From the NCBI GenBank assembly GCA_903850425.1, contig CAINLR010000141.1, forward strand, positions 211,664-275,663: DNA of 64,000 nt, written 5' to 3'. Each line of letters starts with the position of its first letter. Position 1 is the first letter of the stretch. A program made the translations under genes and the position numbers. Of the stretch, positions 1 through 8,211 are shown piece after piece. The notes below the pieces were generated by a model that was not told where the DNA came from, searched no databases, and worked only from the letters and a program-made list of their open reading frames with translations. This DNA comes from an uncultured Verrucomicrobia subdivision 3 bacterium. Its GTDB lineage: Bacteria > Verrucomicrobiota > Verrucomicrobiia > Limisphaerales > UBA11358.

Positions 1-181
1 CGGCTATGGGAGAGATTTTCCGGACGGAACGCAGACTTACTCGGTTCATGCCAACGCGGCGGCCCGCCTGCCGGAAGGACATTTTCAATTGACCAAAACC
101 GGAAACCATTTGCGGCTCGAATGGAATGCCGTTGAAAAACGCGGCATCGGTGCGGTCGTGCGCGAAGTCACCGTCAAATGA
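1..181 (+). CDS. 3' end of an unidentified gene in a pseudopilin operon (partial)
   Basis: An open frame enters from the left edge (codons from base 2) and stops with TGA at 179-181. About 59 C-terminal residues are visible, beginning GYGRDFPDGTQ and ending REVTVK. They carry no motif I can assign. The stop overlaps the ATG of the next gene (ATGA at 178-181), so the two are translationally coupled. Because the next two genes have prepilin-type N-termini, this is probably another pseudopilin or a secretion-apparatus component; that is inference from context only. Confidence 0.6.
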   Translation, partial: GYGRDFPDGTQTYSVHANAAARLPEGHFQLTKTGNHLRLEWNAVEKRGIGAVVREVTVK

Positions 182-681
182 AACCAGCCCAAACCATTTC
201 CCGCCAACGCCGTCAGGCCGGCATCCTGCTGACGGAATGTCTCGTCTATATTGCCGTGTTCGCAATCCTGCTCGGCATCGGCACGGCGGCGTTTTATTTT
301 TGCTGGGACCACACCCGGTCGGTGATTTACGCCACCGAGGACATCGCCGCCGCCCTGCGCGCGGGCGAGCAGTGGCGCGCGGACGTGCGCGCGGCGACCG
401 GGAAAATCTCCACTGAGACTACGGCCGGCGGCGAACTGGTGCGGATTCCGGCAGCGGACAAGGAAATTGTCTATCGTTTTGAATCGGGCGAACTGCACCG
501 CGACATTGCCACCACCAGCCAATCCCGGTTGCTGCTTTCAAAAGTCAAAACGTCGCAGATGACCGGAGAGGCGCGCGGCCCCGTCCATGCGTGGCGCTGG
601 GAACTGCAATTGACCGAGCGCCGCAAAGAAACCCAACTGCCGCTGCTATTCACTTTCGCGGCGGTGCCATTAAAGCCATGA
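178..681 (+). CDS. prepilin-type pseudopilin (type II secretion / type IV pilus-like)
   Basis: The protein has 167 residues. Its N-terminus has a short basic leader (RQRRQAG) followed by a hydrophobic helix beginning ILLTECLVY. This is a prepilin peptidase site: cleavage after Gly would leave Glu at +5, the hallmark of type IV pilins and type II secretion pseudopilins. The helix to about residue 45 is the only membrane segment, and the rest is a periplasmic head of about 120 residues. It would be a minor pseudopilin in a secretion pseudopilus or pilus. It overlaps both neighbours by ATGA, so it lies in a tight operon. The exact class (GspH/I/J type) cannot be told from the sequence alone. Confidence 0.8.
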   Translation: MKPAQTISRQRRQAGILLTECLVYIAVFAILLGIGTAAFYFCWDHTRSVIYATEDIAAALRAGEQWRADVRAATGKISTETTAGGELVRIPAADKEIVYRFESGELHRDIATTSQSRLLLSKVKTSQMTGEARGPVHAWRWELQLTERRKETQLPLLFTFAAVPLKP

Positions 682-902
682 AAATAACCACCAACTCACT
701 TGTCGGCGGCGGCGAACGCGGGATGGCGACGGTGGTGTTCATCGCGCTGCTGGCGATCATGATGATCCTCATCACCGCCGAAAGCCGGTCACTGTGGCAA
801 CTTCGCCGGGAAGTGAGATTTTTGGAGCAGCAGCAGATCAAGCGCTGGAATGCCCAGCCCACCAACCTCGTCGCCACCACGACCTTCACCCCGATCAAAT
901 GA
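678..902 (+). CDS. short prepilin-like membrane protein, GspK/PilX-like N-terminus
   Basis: The protein has 74 residues, using the ATG that overlaps the upstream stop (678-681). A glycine-rich, charged leader (GGGERG) precedes a hydrophobic stretch, MATVVFIALLAIMMILI, then Glu and a charged helix. The leader and hydrophobic core resemble pseudopilins, but there is no Glu at +5. GspK-type pseudopilins also lack that Glu. At 74 residues it is far shorter than GspK (about 300), so it may be a reduced minor subunit or a membrane adaptor. Start and stop are both coupled by ATGA overlaps. Confidence 0.65.
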   Translation: MKITTNSLVGGGERGMATVVFIALLAIMMILITAESRSLWQLRREVRFLEQQQIKRWNAQPTNLVATTTFTPIK

Positions 903-1162
903 ACGATATTCCTGCCGCCAAAATCAAGATGATGAAGGGGTCCATTCACTGCCTCATCCTCGGGTTGCTGGGATTGTTGCCGGTCATCGGACTGTTGTTT
1001 GCGCTGGCGGCGCTGTGGCGAGCCGGCGGGGTGCGCGCCCAGGAAAAACTATTTTGGAATGCGGCCAGGCCCTATCGGCTTTGGGGCGTGGCCTGCGCCG
1101 CCGTGGGGGCCGTGGTTTGGAGCGTGGTGGACTTGCTCCTGATTGGCCACGCGATCAGTTGA
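899..1162 (+). CDS. small two-helix membrane protein, unknown function
   Basis: The protein has 87 residues and starts at the ATG overlapping the previous stop. Two hydrophobic segments are visible, at about residues 14-40 (CLILGLLGLLPVIGLLFAL) and 62-82 (VACAAVGAVVWSVVDLLLI), joined by a basic, aromatic loop (RPYRLWG). I do not recognise the family. It is the last gene of the pseudopilin-like operon, and the following 660 bp hold no gene, so it may be an assembly or immunity-like accessory of that operon. No catalytic residues are evident. Confidence 0.6.
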   Translation: MNDIPAAKIKMMKGSIHCLILGLLGLLPVIGLLFALAALWRAGGVRAQEKLFWNAARPYRLWGVACAAVGAVVWSVVDLLLIGHAIS

Positions 1163-1325
1163 TCCATTTTTTCCGGTATCGGTTGCAACCCGAGTGCCCC
1201 GGTGGTAATTGGGCGAAGCGCGATCGCCCGGGAAAGGCCCATGACCGAGCGATGCCAACCAACTCCGGTTGCTCATTTTGGCAATCTCCCCTTCTCCCCT
1301 GGTGAACCGCAACCAAGACGCAGCG

Positions 1326-1355
1326 CGAACTTTGGCGCATATGCACCAAAGTTCG
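1326..1355. repeat. 30-bp near-perfect palindrome
   Basis: CGAACTTTGG (1326-1335) is the exact reverse complement of CCAAAGTTCG (1346-1355). The centre, GCATATGC (1337-1344), is itself palindromic, so only the pair 1336/1345 (C/A) breaks symmetry over 30 bp. No T-run follows, so it is not a standard terminator. It could be an operator for a dimeric or tetrameric regulator, or a cruciform-forming site. Confidence 0.6.
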
Positions 1356-1692
1356 TAATGGCGGCCACCAAAGTGCCAGCCAGAACCCATGACGCGCCTG
1401 CGCCTGGGTAAGCGGTCAATCAATATTCCGCCCCCCGGAACCACCCCCAGCCCGGGCAAGATGCAACGACTTTTTTGGCGCCAATTGCCTCGAGAATGAG
1501 GGTCCATTGTTCGTCTGGTCCGCCGCGCGTTGACGCGCAACACGAATAATTGCCACACGCTAGCCAAGGTTGCCACCCCGATGGGAGTCTTGACGGTTAA
1601 GTCTTTGATTAGCCGGCCGGCGGTGAATCAATTCAAATTTCCCCAGTCATTTTTTGCGGGCGTTTTTCGAGTGTTTTTCGAGTTGCGGATAA

Positions 1693-1721
1693 TTGACTGT
1701 TTGCTAGGGTTTGCGTGGAAT
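1693..1721 (+). promoter_or_regulatory. candidate sigma-70 promoter for the lipoprotein gene
   Basis: TTGACT at 1693-1698 (5 of 6 to the -35 consensus) is followed after exactly 17 bp by TGGAAT at 1716-1721 (4 of 6 to the -10 consensus). The start codon at 1829 lies about 100 bp downstream, implying a leader of roughly 100 nt. This is a prediction from sequence only. Confidence 0.4.
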
Positions 1722-1828
1722 TCAATGCCTTGAGGCACCGGCACGCTTCCAAAAAACAAGATCCAGACAGCAAGTCGCAAGCTTTTGCGAAGCTCAACCT
1801 TCCATAAACAACCAACCAGAAAATCTAA

Positions 1829-2251
1829 ATGAAAATCAAAAACGCCATGATCTCCCTCGCCGCCGGTGCGGCGGTCGTGACCTTCGCTGGCTGCAACCAG
1901 TGCGCCGCGCCCGCTGCTGGCGATACCAGCTCCACCAACGCCGCCGCCAAGGACGTGGCTGGCAAGGTGGCCGACACCGCCAAGGACGTGGCCGGGCAGG
2001 CGGTTGCCGCCGGCAAAGACGCGGTGAGCGCGGTTACCGGGCAATTTAGCGCAGGCGTCGCCAACGCCAAGAAGTTCATCGCCGACAAGAATTACCCGGG
2101 CGCGCTGGCCGAATTAACCAAGCTCTCCAACCTGAAACTCACCGACGAGCAGACCAAGGTCGCGGACAATCTCAAGGCCGAAGTGCAAGCCCTGATCGCC
2201 AAAGGCACCGGCGGGGCCGTGGACGCCGCGAAGGGCCTGCTCGGGAAATAA
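1829..2251 (+). CDS. small alanine-rich lipoprotein
   Basis: The protein has 140 residues. The N-terminus is a classical lipoprotein signal: MKIKN, a hydrophobic core, then lipobox F-A-G-C with the lipidated Cys at residue 22. The mature part begins with degenerate Ala/Lys/Asp repeats (KDVAGKVADTAKDVAGQ), likely an amphipathic helix as in LEA-like or apolipoprotein-like segments. Residues 75-140 form a second helical region (AKKFIADKNYPGALAELTKL) that resembles a single TPR-like helix pair. It would be anchored in the outer or inner membrane. It sits 87 bp upstream of the EF-hand membrane protein and may be cotranscribed with it. The function is unknown. Confidence 0.75.
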   Translation: MKIKNAMISLAAGAAVVTFAGCNQCAAPAAGDTSSTNAAAKDVAGKVADTAKDVAGQAVAAGKDAVSAVTGQFSAGVANAKKFIADKNYPGALAELTKLSNLKLTDEQTKVADNLKAEVQALIAKGTGGAVDAAKGLLGK

Positions 2252-2338
2252 TTTCAAATTCATAACCATAAAATCTGCGGCGCTGTCGCTACCCGGCGGC
2301 CGTCCCGTTTTCAACCTGAACCCCAACTAAATACCACC

Positions 2339-4600
2339 ATGACCACTCCCGCGACTCCCTACAACTGGCGCTTCTTCCGCGCCGGCGGTTTTGACCAGGT
2401 AAAACTGGAAACCGGGGCCGACCTGATGCACCTCGACCAGCTCAACCAGAAGCTCTGGGTTGCCCTGGCCTGCCCGACCACGGGCCTTGAGTTTGACCCC
2501 AAGACGGCCGCATTGATTGACTCGGACAAGGACGGCCGCATCCGCGCGCCCGAAGTCATCGCCGCCATCAAATGGGCCGGGGCCATGCTCAAAAACCCCG
2601 ACGATCTCGTGAAGGGCGGCGACAGCGTCGCGCTCGCGGCCATCAGCGACGCCACGCCGGAAGGCAAGCAGCTTCTCGCCTCCGCCAAGCAGATTCTGGT
2701 TAACCTCGGCAAAAAGGAGGCCACCGCGATTTCGCTGGCCGACGCTTCCGATGCGAACAAGATTTTTGCGAACACCACGTTCAATGGCGACGGCGTCATC
2801 ATCGCCGAATCCGCCACGGATGCCGCGACGAAGGCGGTCATCGCCGACATCGCCGCGTGTTTCGGCACGGTGGCGGATCGTTCCGGCAAGCCGGGCGTTG
2901 ATCAGGCCAAGGCGGACGCGTTTTTCGCCGCCGCCGCCGCGTTCAGCGATTGGAATAAAAAATCCGACGCCGATAGCACCACGATTCTGCCCGCCGGAGC
3001 CGGCACGACCGCCGCGAGCGCCGCGGTGAAAGCGATCAAGGCGAAGGTGGATGATTATTTCGGCCGCTGCCGCATGGCCGCGTTTGATCCGCGCACGGTG
3101 GCGGCGCTCAACCGCACCGAGGCGGAATACGCCGCCATCGCCGGCAAGGACATTTCCATTCACGCCGGTGAAATCGCCGGTTTCCCGCTCGCGCAGATCG
3201 CGGCCGGCAAATCGTTGCCGCTGAAAACAGGCGTCAATCCCGCGCACGCGGCCGCCGTGGCGGACTTGGTGAGTGCCGCCATCAAGCCCATTCTGGGCGA
3301 CAAGGCGGAATTGACCGAAGCCGACTGGGCCGCGCTGCAAGGCAAGCTGGCCGCGTTTGACGGCTGGAACGCCAGCAAGGCCGGGGCCGCCGTGGAGAAA
3401 CTCGGTGTCGCCCGCGTCGGCGAAATTCTCGCGGCCAAGGCGCAGGAAAAAATCAACGCGCTCATCGCGCAGGACAAAGCGCTGGAACCGGAATCCACCT
3501 CCATCGCGAATGTGGAGAAACTCGTCCGCTTCGTGCGCGACCTGTATCTGCTGTGCATCAACTTCGTCAACTTCAAGGATCTTTACGACGGCGGCGCCCC
3601 GGCGGTGTTCCAATGCGGCACGCTGTATCTGGATCAGCGTTCCTGCAATTTGTGCATCACGGTCGAGGATGCGGGCAAACACGCGGCGATGGCCGGCCTG
3701 GCCGGGGCCTATCTCGCCTATGTGGACTGTGTGCGCAAAGGCACCGGCGAAAAGATGAGCATCGTGGCCGTGTTCTCGCAAGGGGACGACGACAATCTCA
3801 TGGTCGGCCGCAACGGTATTTTCTACGACCGCAAGGGCAAGGATTACGACGCCACGATCACCAAGATCCTGTCGAACCCGATCAGTCTGCGGCAGGCGTT
3901 CTGGTCGCCGTATAAAAAATTCGTGCGGATGATCGAGGAACAGATTTCCAAGCGCGCGGCGGCGGCGGACAGCGCGGCCACGGAAAAGCTCCAGCAAGCG
4001 GCGACCGCCGTGGCCAATGCCAAGGCGGATGCCGCCAAATCGCCCGAAAAACCGAAGATTGACGTTGGAGCCGTCGCGGCCATGGGCGTGGCTTTCGGTG
4101 CCATCGGGGCATTTTTCACCGCCGTTGCCAGCGGTTTGATCACGGTCGCGGGGCACGGGCCGCTGGCGATTGTCGGGGTCTTGATCGCCATCATCCTGCT
4201 GATCTCCGGCCCTTCAATGCTGCTGGCCTTCATCAAGCTGCGCAAACGCAACCTCGGCCCGATCCTCGACGCCAACGGCTGGGCCGTCAACGCCAAGGCC
4301 AAAATCAATGTGCCGTTCGGGACCAGCCTGACAGACATCGCGACCTTGCCGCCCGGCTCGCAGCGCGACCTCGTGGATCCGTTCGCGGAAAAGAAAAGCC
4401 CGTGGCCGAAAGTCATTATCTTCGCCCTGGTGCTTTACATCATCTACGCGATGCTCAACAACCTTGGCTTCGTCTATCAATGGACCGACGGCAAGATGGG
4501 CATTGAAAAGAAGAAAGCCAGCGTTGAACAGCCCGCCAAGCCGGCAGACGCCGCCAAACCCGCCGTTGAGGCGGCGACCGCCGCCACGCCGGCAAAATAA
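2339..4600 (+). CDS. 753-aa EF-hand-containing membrane-anchored protein, unknown function
   Basis: A canonical EF-hand calcium loop is visible at residues 61-72 (DSDKDGRIRAPE: D1, D3, D5, G6, I8, E12). A second, degenerate loop lies around 145-157 (TTFNGDGVIIAES). Residues 80-550 are largely helical, Ala/Lys/Asp rich, with a conserved-looking block FQCGTLYLDQRSCNLC near 425. The C-terminal part has two or three hydrophobic segments (about 585-640 and about 690-710), then an Ala/Lys/Pro-rich tail. The topology suggests a large soluble domain anchored at its C-terminus. It follows the small lipoprotein and ends 17 bp before a strong terminator. I do not recognise the family; calcium binding is inferred from the loop alone. 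Confidence 0.8.
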   Translation: MTTPATPYNWRFFRAGGFDQVKLETGADLMHLDQLNQKLWVALACPTTGLEFDPKTAALIDSDKDGRIRAPEVIAAIKWAGAMLKNPDDLVKGGDSVALAAISDATPEGKQLLASAKQILVNLGKKEATAISLADASDANKIFANTTFNGDGVIIAESATDAATKAVIADIAACFGTVADRSGKPGVDQAKADAFFAAAAAFSDWNKKSDADSTTILPAGAGTTAASAAVKAIKAKVDDYFGRCRMAAFDPRTVAALNRTEAEYAAIAGKDISIHAGEIAGFPLAQIAAGKSLPLKTGVNPAHAAAVADLVSAAIKPILGDKAELTEADWAALQGKLAAFDGWNASKAGAAVEKLGVARVGEILAAKAQEKINALIAQDKALEPESTSIANVEKLVRFVRDLYLLCINFVNFKDLYDGGAPAVFQCGTLYLDQRSCNLCITVEDAGKHAAMAGLAGAYLAYVDCVRKGTGEKMSIVAVFSQGDDDNLMVGRNGIFYDRKGKDYDATITKILSNPISLRQAFWSPYKKFVRMIEEQISKRAAAADSAATEKLQQAATAVANAKADAAKSPEKPKIDVGAVAAMGVAFGAIGAFFTAVASGLITVAGHGPLAIVGVLIAIILLISGPSMLLAFIKLRKRNLGPILDANGWAVNAKAKINVPFGTSLTDIATLPPGSQRDLVDPFAEKKSPWPKVIIFALVLYIIYAMLNNLGFVYQWTDGKMGIEKKKASVEQPAKPADAAKPAVEAATAATPAK

Positions 4601-4616
4601 TTGTTCGTCATCTTCA

Positions 4617-4649
4617 AGCCCGGACGCTTGCGTCCGGGCTTTTTCTTTT
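4617..4649 (+). terminator. rho-independent terminator
   Basis: A perfect 10-bp stem, AGCCCGGACG (4617-4626) with CGTCCGGGCT (4631-4640), closes a CTTG tetraloop and is followed by TTTTCTTTT. It lies 17 bp after the 753-aa gene and 26 bp before the endonuclease III start, so it separates the two units. Confidence 0.9.
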
Positions 4650-4674
4650 CCGGCAATATGAGAACATCCTTTCG

Positions 4675-5331
4675 ATGCCTCGCGAAACTGTTGCCGACAA
4701 AAAAGCCCGTGCGCAAAAAATCTGCGCCGCGCTCCAGCGGACGTATCCGAACGCGCACTGCGAATTGAATTTTGCCGATCCGCTGCAACTGCTCGTCGCC
4801 ACGATTCTGTCCGCGCAATGCACCGACCAGCGCGTCAATATTGTGACGGCAGAGCTGTTCCAGAAATACCGCACCGCCAAAGATTTTGCGGCGGCCCCGC
4901 TCGCGGACATTGAAGCCGCCGTGAAGAGCACAGGCTTTTTCCGCAACAAGGCGAAGAATATCAAGGCTTGTTGCGCGGCGCTGGTGGACCAGTTTGGCGG
5001 CGAAGTCCCGCGCACGATGGACGAACTGCACGCGCTCGCCGGCGTCGGGCGCAAGACGGCGAACGTCGTTCTCGGCAATGCGTTCGGCATCAATGTTGGC
5101 GTGGTCGTGGACACGCATGTCACGCGACTCGCCAATCGCCTGGGCCTGGCGAAGGGAACGGACGCCGTCAAACTGGAGCAGGCACTGATGCCGCTTGTGC
5201 CAGAAATGGATTGGACGCGGTTCAGCCACTGGCTCATCTGGCATGGTCGCCGTCGCTGCGCCGCGCGCAAACCGGACTGTGCGAATTGCGAAATTCAAAA
5301 ACTCTGCTCACAGATTGGAGTGACGAAGTGA
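4675..5331 (+). CDS. nth: endonuclease III (DNA glycosylase / AP lyase)
   Basis: The protein has 218 residues, the usual length for Nth. It removes oxidised pyrimidines and nicks abasic sites in base excision repair. Visible are the helix-hairpin-helix GVGRKTANVV with the catalytic Lys at 127, the catalytic Asp146 in VDTHV, and the C-terminal [4Fe-4S] cluster ligands Cys195-X6-Cys202-X2-Cys205-X5-Cys211. All key residues are present. The stop (TGA, 5329-5331) shares its last A with a possible ATG of the next frame at 5331. A strong terminator precedes it, so it probably has its own promoter in the short gap. Confidence 0.97.
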   Translation: MPRETVADKKARAQKICAALQRTYPNAHCELNFADPLQLLVATILSAQCTDQRVNIVTAELFQKYRTAKDFAAAPLADIEAAVKSTGFFRNKAKNIKACCAALVDQFGGEVPRTMDELHALAGVGRKTANVVLGNAFGINVGVVVDTHVTRLANRLGLAKGTDAVKLEQALMPLVPEMDWTRFSHWLIWHGRRRCAARKPDCANCEIQKLCSQIGVTK

Positions 5332-6125
5332 TGGAGAAACATTCAACATTCAACACTCAACATTCATCGCCCAAGGTTGAAGGCGATGTGCGTTCATTGG
5401 ATGTTCGAGGTTCGATGTTGAATGTTGAATGTTTCCCAGCTTCTCAAAACTGGCTTCTGTTGAACTCCGGCCAATGCGCCGCCGCCTTCAACATGGCGCT
5501 GGACGAGGCGCTGCTTGAAGCGATGCCGCGGCTGCAGCAACCAGTCCTGCGTTTTTACGGCTGGACCGAAGCGGCGGCGACCTTCGGCTATTTCCAGAAA
5601 TATTCCGAGGTCGAACGCGCGACATTGTTGCGCCCGCTGCTTCGGCGACCGACCGGCGGCGGCCTCGTGCCCCATGCCGCCGACTGGACCTACAGCGCCG
5701 TTTTTCCGGCCGGCCACGAATGGCATTCGCTCAAGGCGGTGGCTAGCTACCGGCGCATCCACGACTGGCTGCGATTGGCATTTGCCGCCTTGAACGTGGC
5801 CACGGAACTCGCGCCCAGTTGCAAAAAAACAATGCCGGGCCAGTGTTTCGTGGGCCACGAACAGTTTGACCTGCTCTGGCAGGGCAAAAAAATCGCGGGC
5901 GCGGCGCAGCGCCGGAACAAACTGGGTTTGCTGATCCAGGGCTCGGTGCAGCCGCCGTCCCTGGCGTTGGCCCGGGCCGATTGGGAAACCGCGATGGCCA
6001 CGGTCGCGCAGCAAGATTTCGGGGTCGTTTGGACCCATGGTTCGCCGGACGCGGTCCTGCATGAATGTGCGGGGAAACTGGCCTTGCGGAAATACGCTCA
6101 AGCGGAATATAGTATGGGCCGATAG
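5331..6125 (+). CDS. lipoate-protein ligase A / biotin-lipoate ligase family protein
   Basis: As written from ATG 5331 the protein has 264 residues. The conserved ligase core starts only near WLLLNSGQCAAAFNMALDE. Motifs are RRPTGGGLVPH (the lipoyl-AMP binding R-x-x-GGG-x-x-H signature) and FDLLWQGKKIAGAAQRR (family G-K-K-I-x-G-x-A). It probably attaches lipoate or octanoate to 2-oxoacid dehydrogenase or GcvH subunits, or is a related acyltransferase. The first 35 codons run through a palindromic repeat (5336-5435), so the true start may be the ATG at 5415 inside the repeat or an even later codon. The 3' end is followed by a terminator-like hairpin. Confidence 0.8.
   Translation: MEKHSTFNTQHSSPKVEGDVRSLDVRGSMLNVECFPASQNWLLLNSGQCAAAFNMALDEALLEAMPRLQQPVLRFYGWTEAAATFGYFQKYSEVERATLLRPLLRRPTGGGLVPHAADWTYSAVFPAGHEWHSLKAVASYRRIHDWLRLAFAALNVATELAPSCKKTMPGQCFVGHEQFDLLWQGKKIAGAAQRRNKLGLLIQGSVQPPSLALARADWETAMATVAQQDFGVVWTHGSPDAVLHECAGKLALRKYAQAEYSMGR
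5336..5435. repeat. long inverted repeat overlapping the 5' end of the lipoate ligase gene
   Basis: The 20-bp arm at 5336-5355 (starting GAAACATTCAAC) is the exact reverse complement of 5416-5435 (ending GTTGAATGTTTC). The 60-bp spacer contains more ATTCAAC/GTTGAAT-type copies. The left arm consists of short direct repeats of ATTCAAC. It resembles the dispersed palindromic elements seen elsewhere in this window. Confidence 0.8.
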
Positions 6126-6151
6126 TTGGGCTTGGGTAATGCCATGTTGTG

Positions 6152-6187
6152 AAGCCCGGCAGGCGGGGCTGGATCGTCCGGGCTTTT
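6152..6187 (+). terminator. candidate rho-independent terminator after the lipoate ligase gene
   Basis: AAGCCCGG (6152-6159) pairs with CCGGGCTT (6178-6185) and is followed by two more T. The loop is long (18 nt) and GC rich, so efficiency is uncertain. It lies between the ligase stop (6125) and the secreted nuclease start (6202). Confidence 0.45.
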
Positions 6188-6201
6188 GGACCAAGTCAAA
6201 C

Positions 6202-8091
6202 GTGAAACTTGTAACATGTTGTTTTTCGTTACTGGCTGTGCTGTTTCTGGCAGCCACGCCAGCCCGTGCCTTTATTGACGTTTCCCTGCAAATGCAACTC
6301 GGCAATCCGAGCAATGCCACCGCCAACACCAACGACCACGACCATTTCCTGATCCAGCGCTCGGTCGAGGCTTTGGACTACAACGACCACCTGGGCCAGC
6401 CGAATTGGGCGAGCTGGGATTTGACCGCTGCTGACGTCGGCGCAGCTTCCCGCTCCACCATTTTTTTCACCGACACGAATCTGCCGCCGAATTTTTACCG
6501 GGTGACCGACAATGACTACAACGGCGTCGGCACGAATGGTCTCAACCGGGGCCATTTGTGTCCGTCGGAGGACCGCACCGACACCGAGGCCGACAACGAC
6601 ACAGTTTTCTTGATGTCCAACATTATGCCGCAGAATGGGACGAATAATTCCGGGGTCTGGAGCACCTTCGAAAGTTATTGCCGCGCACAAACGTCCACCA
6701 ACGAGCTGCTCATCCTCTGCGGCCCCAGCGGTTTTGGCACGAACCGCATTCCCAGCGGCAAGGCCGTCATCCCGGATTACGTTTGGAAGATTGCCGTGCT
6801 GGTGCCGACCAACAGCGGCGCGGCGTTGAGCCGCATCACTCCGGCCACGCGCGTCATTGCGTTGAAAATTCCCAACAACGCCCTGGCGACGAACACCTGG
6901 CCGCACTACGTCACTTCCGCCAGCCAGATCGAGGTGGACACCGGCTTGAACTTTTTCACCGCGCTGCCGGCCGCCACCGCCACCGCCTTGCGCAATAAAG
7001 TGGATGGCCAGACGAATCCGCCGCCGGTCATCTTCGCCTTCGCGCCGCCGAGTGGCGCCACGGGCACCAACGTCGTGCTCACGGGCACCAACTTCGCCAC
7101 CGCCACGGCGGTGACGTTCAACGGCGTTCCGGCGGTGTTCACGGTGAACGCCAATTCGCAGGTCACCGCCAAGGTGCCTGCGAATGCCAGCAGCGGTTTC
7201 ATCAGCGTGACCACAGCGGGCGGCACCGCCATCAGTTCCGGCAGTTTCATGGTGACCGGCAGCGCCAATGTTTACAGCGGCACCCTGGTCGGCTGGGACG
7301 TGGGCATCCTGCTGGGCGGCGCGAACAATTTCGGGCCCGCGCCGTTTGCGGCCACCACCAACGCGCCCAACCTCACGACCGTTGGCCTGACGCGCGGTTC
7401 CGGCGTGACGCAGAGCGGCACGGGGGCGGCGCGCGGTTGGGGCGGCACCGGGTTTACCAGCAGCGACGTCACAACCGCTGTGGCGGCCAATCAATTCGCC
7501 ACCTTCAGCCTCACGGCCAATCCTGGTTACAGTGTCGCCTGCACCGCCGTCGGCCGTTTGGATTACCGCCGTTCCAACACCGGCCCGCCCAGCGGCGTGC
7601 TGCAATATCGGGTCGGCGCCGGCGTGTTCGTGGACATCACAAATCTGTCTTATACTGTTTCCAACAGCATTCCGGCGTCCATCGGCGCGATTGATCTCAC
7701 CGGATTTGCGGCATTGCAAAACGTGGGCGCGGGCACCAACGTCACCTTTCGCATCGTCAACTGGGGCGGCGGCGCGGGTGGCACCTGGTATGTTTTTGAC
7801 ACGACGAACAGCGCCGCGCCGGACTTGGTGGTGCAAGGCACGGTCACGCAAATCGCGACCACGAACGCGCCGGCGATGGCACCCGCGTTCGTGCTGGCCG
7901 CGTTCACCAACCATCAATTCCAATTCACCCTCACCGGCACGACCGGGGTGAACTATGTGATTCAGGCGGCCACCAACCTGGCCGCGCCCGACTGGATTTC
8001 CATCATCACCAACGCCGCCCCTTTTGTATTCGTCGAGACCAACGCGGACCTGCCGGCGCAGCGGTTTTATCGCGGCTTGCTCGCGCCGTGA
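6202..8091 (+). CDS. secreted DNA/RNA non-specific endonuclease with IPT/TIG-like and C-terminal modules
   Basis: I chose the GTG start at 6202 because it yields a clean signal peptide (KLVTCCFSLLAVLFLAATPARA, then F); upstream codons are unlike protein. The protein is about 629 residues. The N-terminal domain (about 25-260) is a beta-beta-alpha-metal nuclease: NRGHLCPSEDRT is the D/N-R-G-H catalytic motif, followed by SNIMPQNGTNNSGVW with the metal-binding Asn. At about 275-355 there is an IPT/TIG-like segment (PPSGATGTNVVLTGTNF). Next comes a beta-rich domain, and the last 70 residues match the C-termini of three other secreted proteins here. It likely degrades extracellular nucleic acid for nutrients. 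The first motif residue is Asn rather than Asp. Confidence 0.88.
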   Translation: MKLVTCCFSLLAVLFLAATPARAFIDVSLQMQLGNPSNATANTNDHDHFLIQRSVEALDYNDHLGQPNWASWDLTAADVGAASRSTIFFTDTNLPPNFYRVTDNDYNGVGTNGLNRGHLCPSEDRTDTEADNDTVFLMSNIMPQNGTNNSGVWSTFESYCRAQTSTNELLILCGPSGFGTNRIPSGKAVIPDYVWKIAVLVPTNSGAALSRITPATRVIALKIPNNALATNTWPHYVTSASQIEVDTGLNFFTALPAATATALRNKVDGQTNPPPVIFAFAPPSGATGTNVVLTGTNFATATAVTFNGVPAVFTVNANSQVTAKVPANASSGFISVTTAGGTAISSGSFMVTGSANVYSGTLVGWDVGILLGGANNFGPAPFAATTNAPNLTTVGLTRGSGVTQSGTGAARGWGGTGFTSSDVTTAVAANQFATFSLTANPGYSVACTAVGRLDYRRSNTGPPSGVLQYRVGAGVFVDITNLSYTVSNSIPASIGAIDLTGFAALQNVGAGTNVTFRIVNWGGGAGGTWYVFDTTNSAAPDLVVQGTVTQIATTNAPAMAPAFVLAAFTNHQFQFTLTGTTGVNYVIQAATNLAAPDWISIITNAAPFVFVETNADLPAQRFYRGLLAP

Positions 8092-8211
8092 AAACCGTTT
8101 GATCGCGTTCGCAGACTTGAATCAAAATCGAGTTGCGATAGGTTGAATGCACTGCGTTCGAATGGGCGTTCGCGTGGAGCCATTCGTGGGCACCGCTGAA
8201 GCCCGGTGGCC

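Larger units (their letters stand above)
1163..1828. other. 666-bp gene-free stretch
   Basis: No open frame here has credible codon structure, and the short frames overlap one another on both strands. It contains a 30-bp near-perfect palindrome (1326-1355) and, at its right end, a plausible sigma-70 promoter for the lipoprotein gene at 1829. I see no tRNA or recognisable riboswitch. Confidence 0.6.

Noticed and set aside
2327..4156. 609-codon open frame on the minus strand
   Set aside because: It is the antisense shadow of the 753-aa gene; its product is Arg/Gly/His rich with no protein-like domains, as expected from high-GC complementary codons.
6229..7923. 564-codon open frame on the minus strand
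   Set aside because: Antisense shadow of the secreted nuclease, which has a signal peptide and catalytic motifs on the plus strand.
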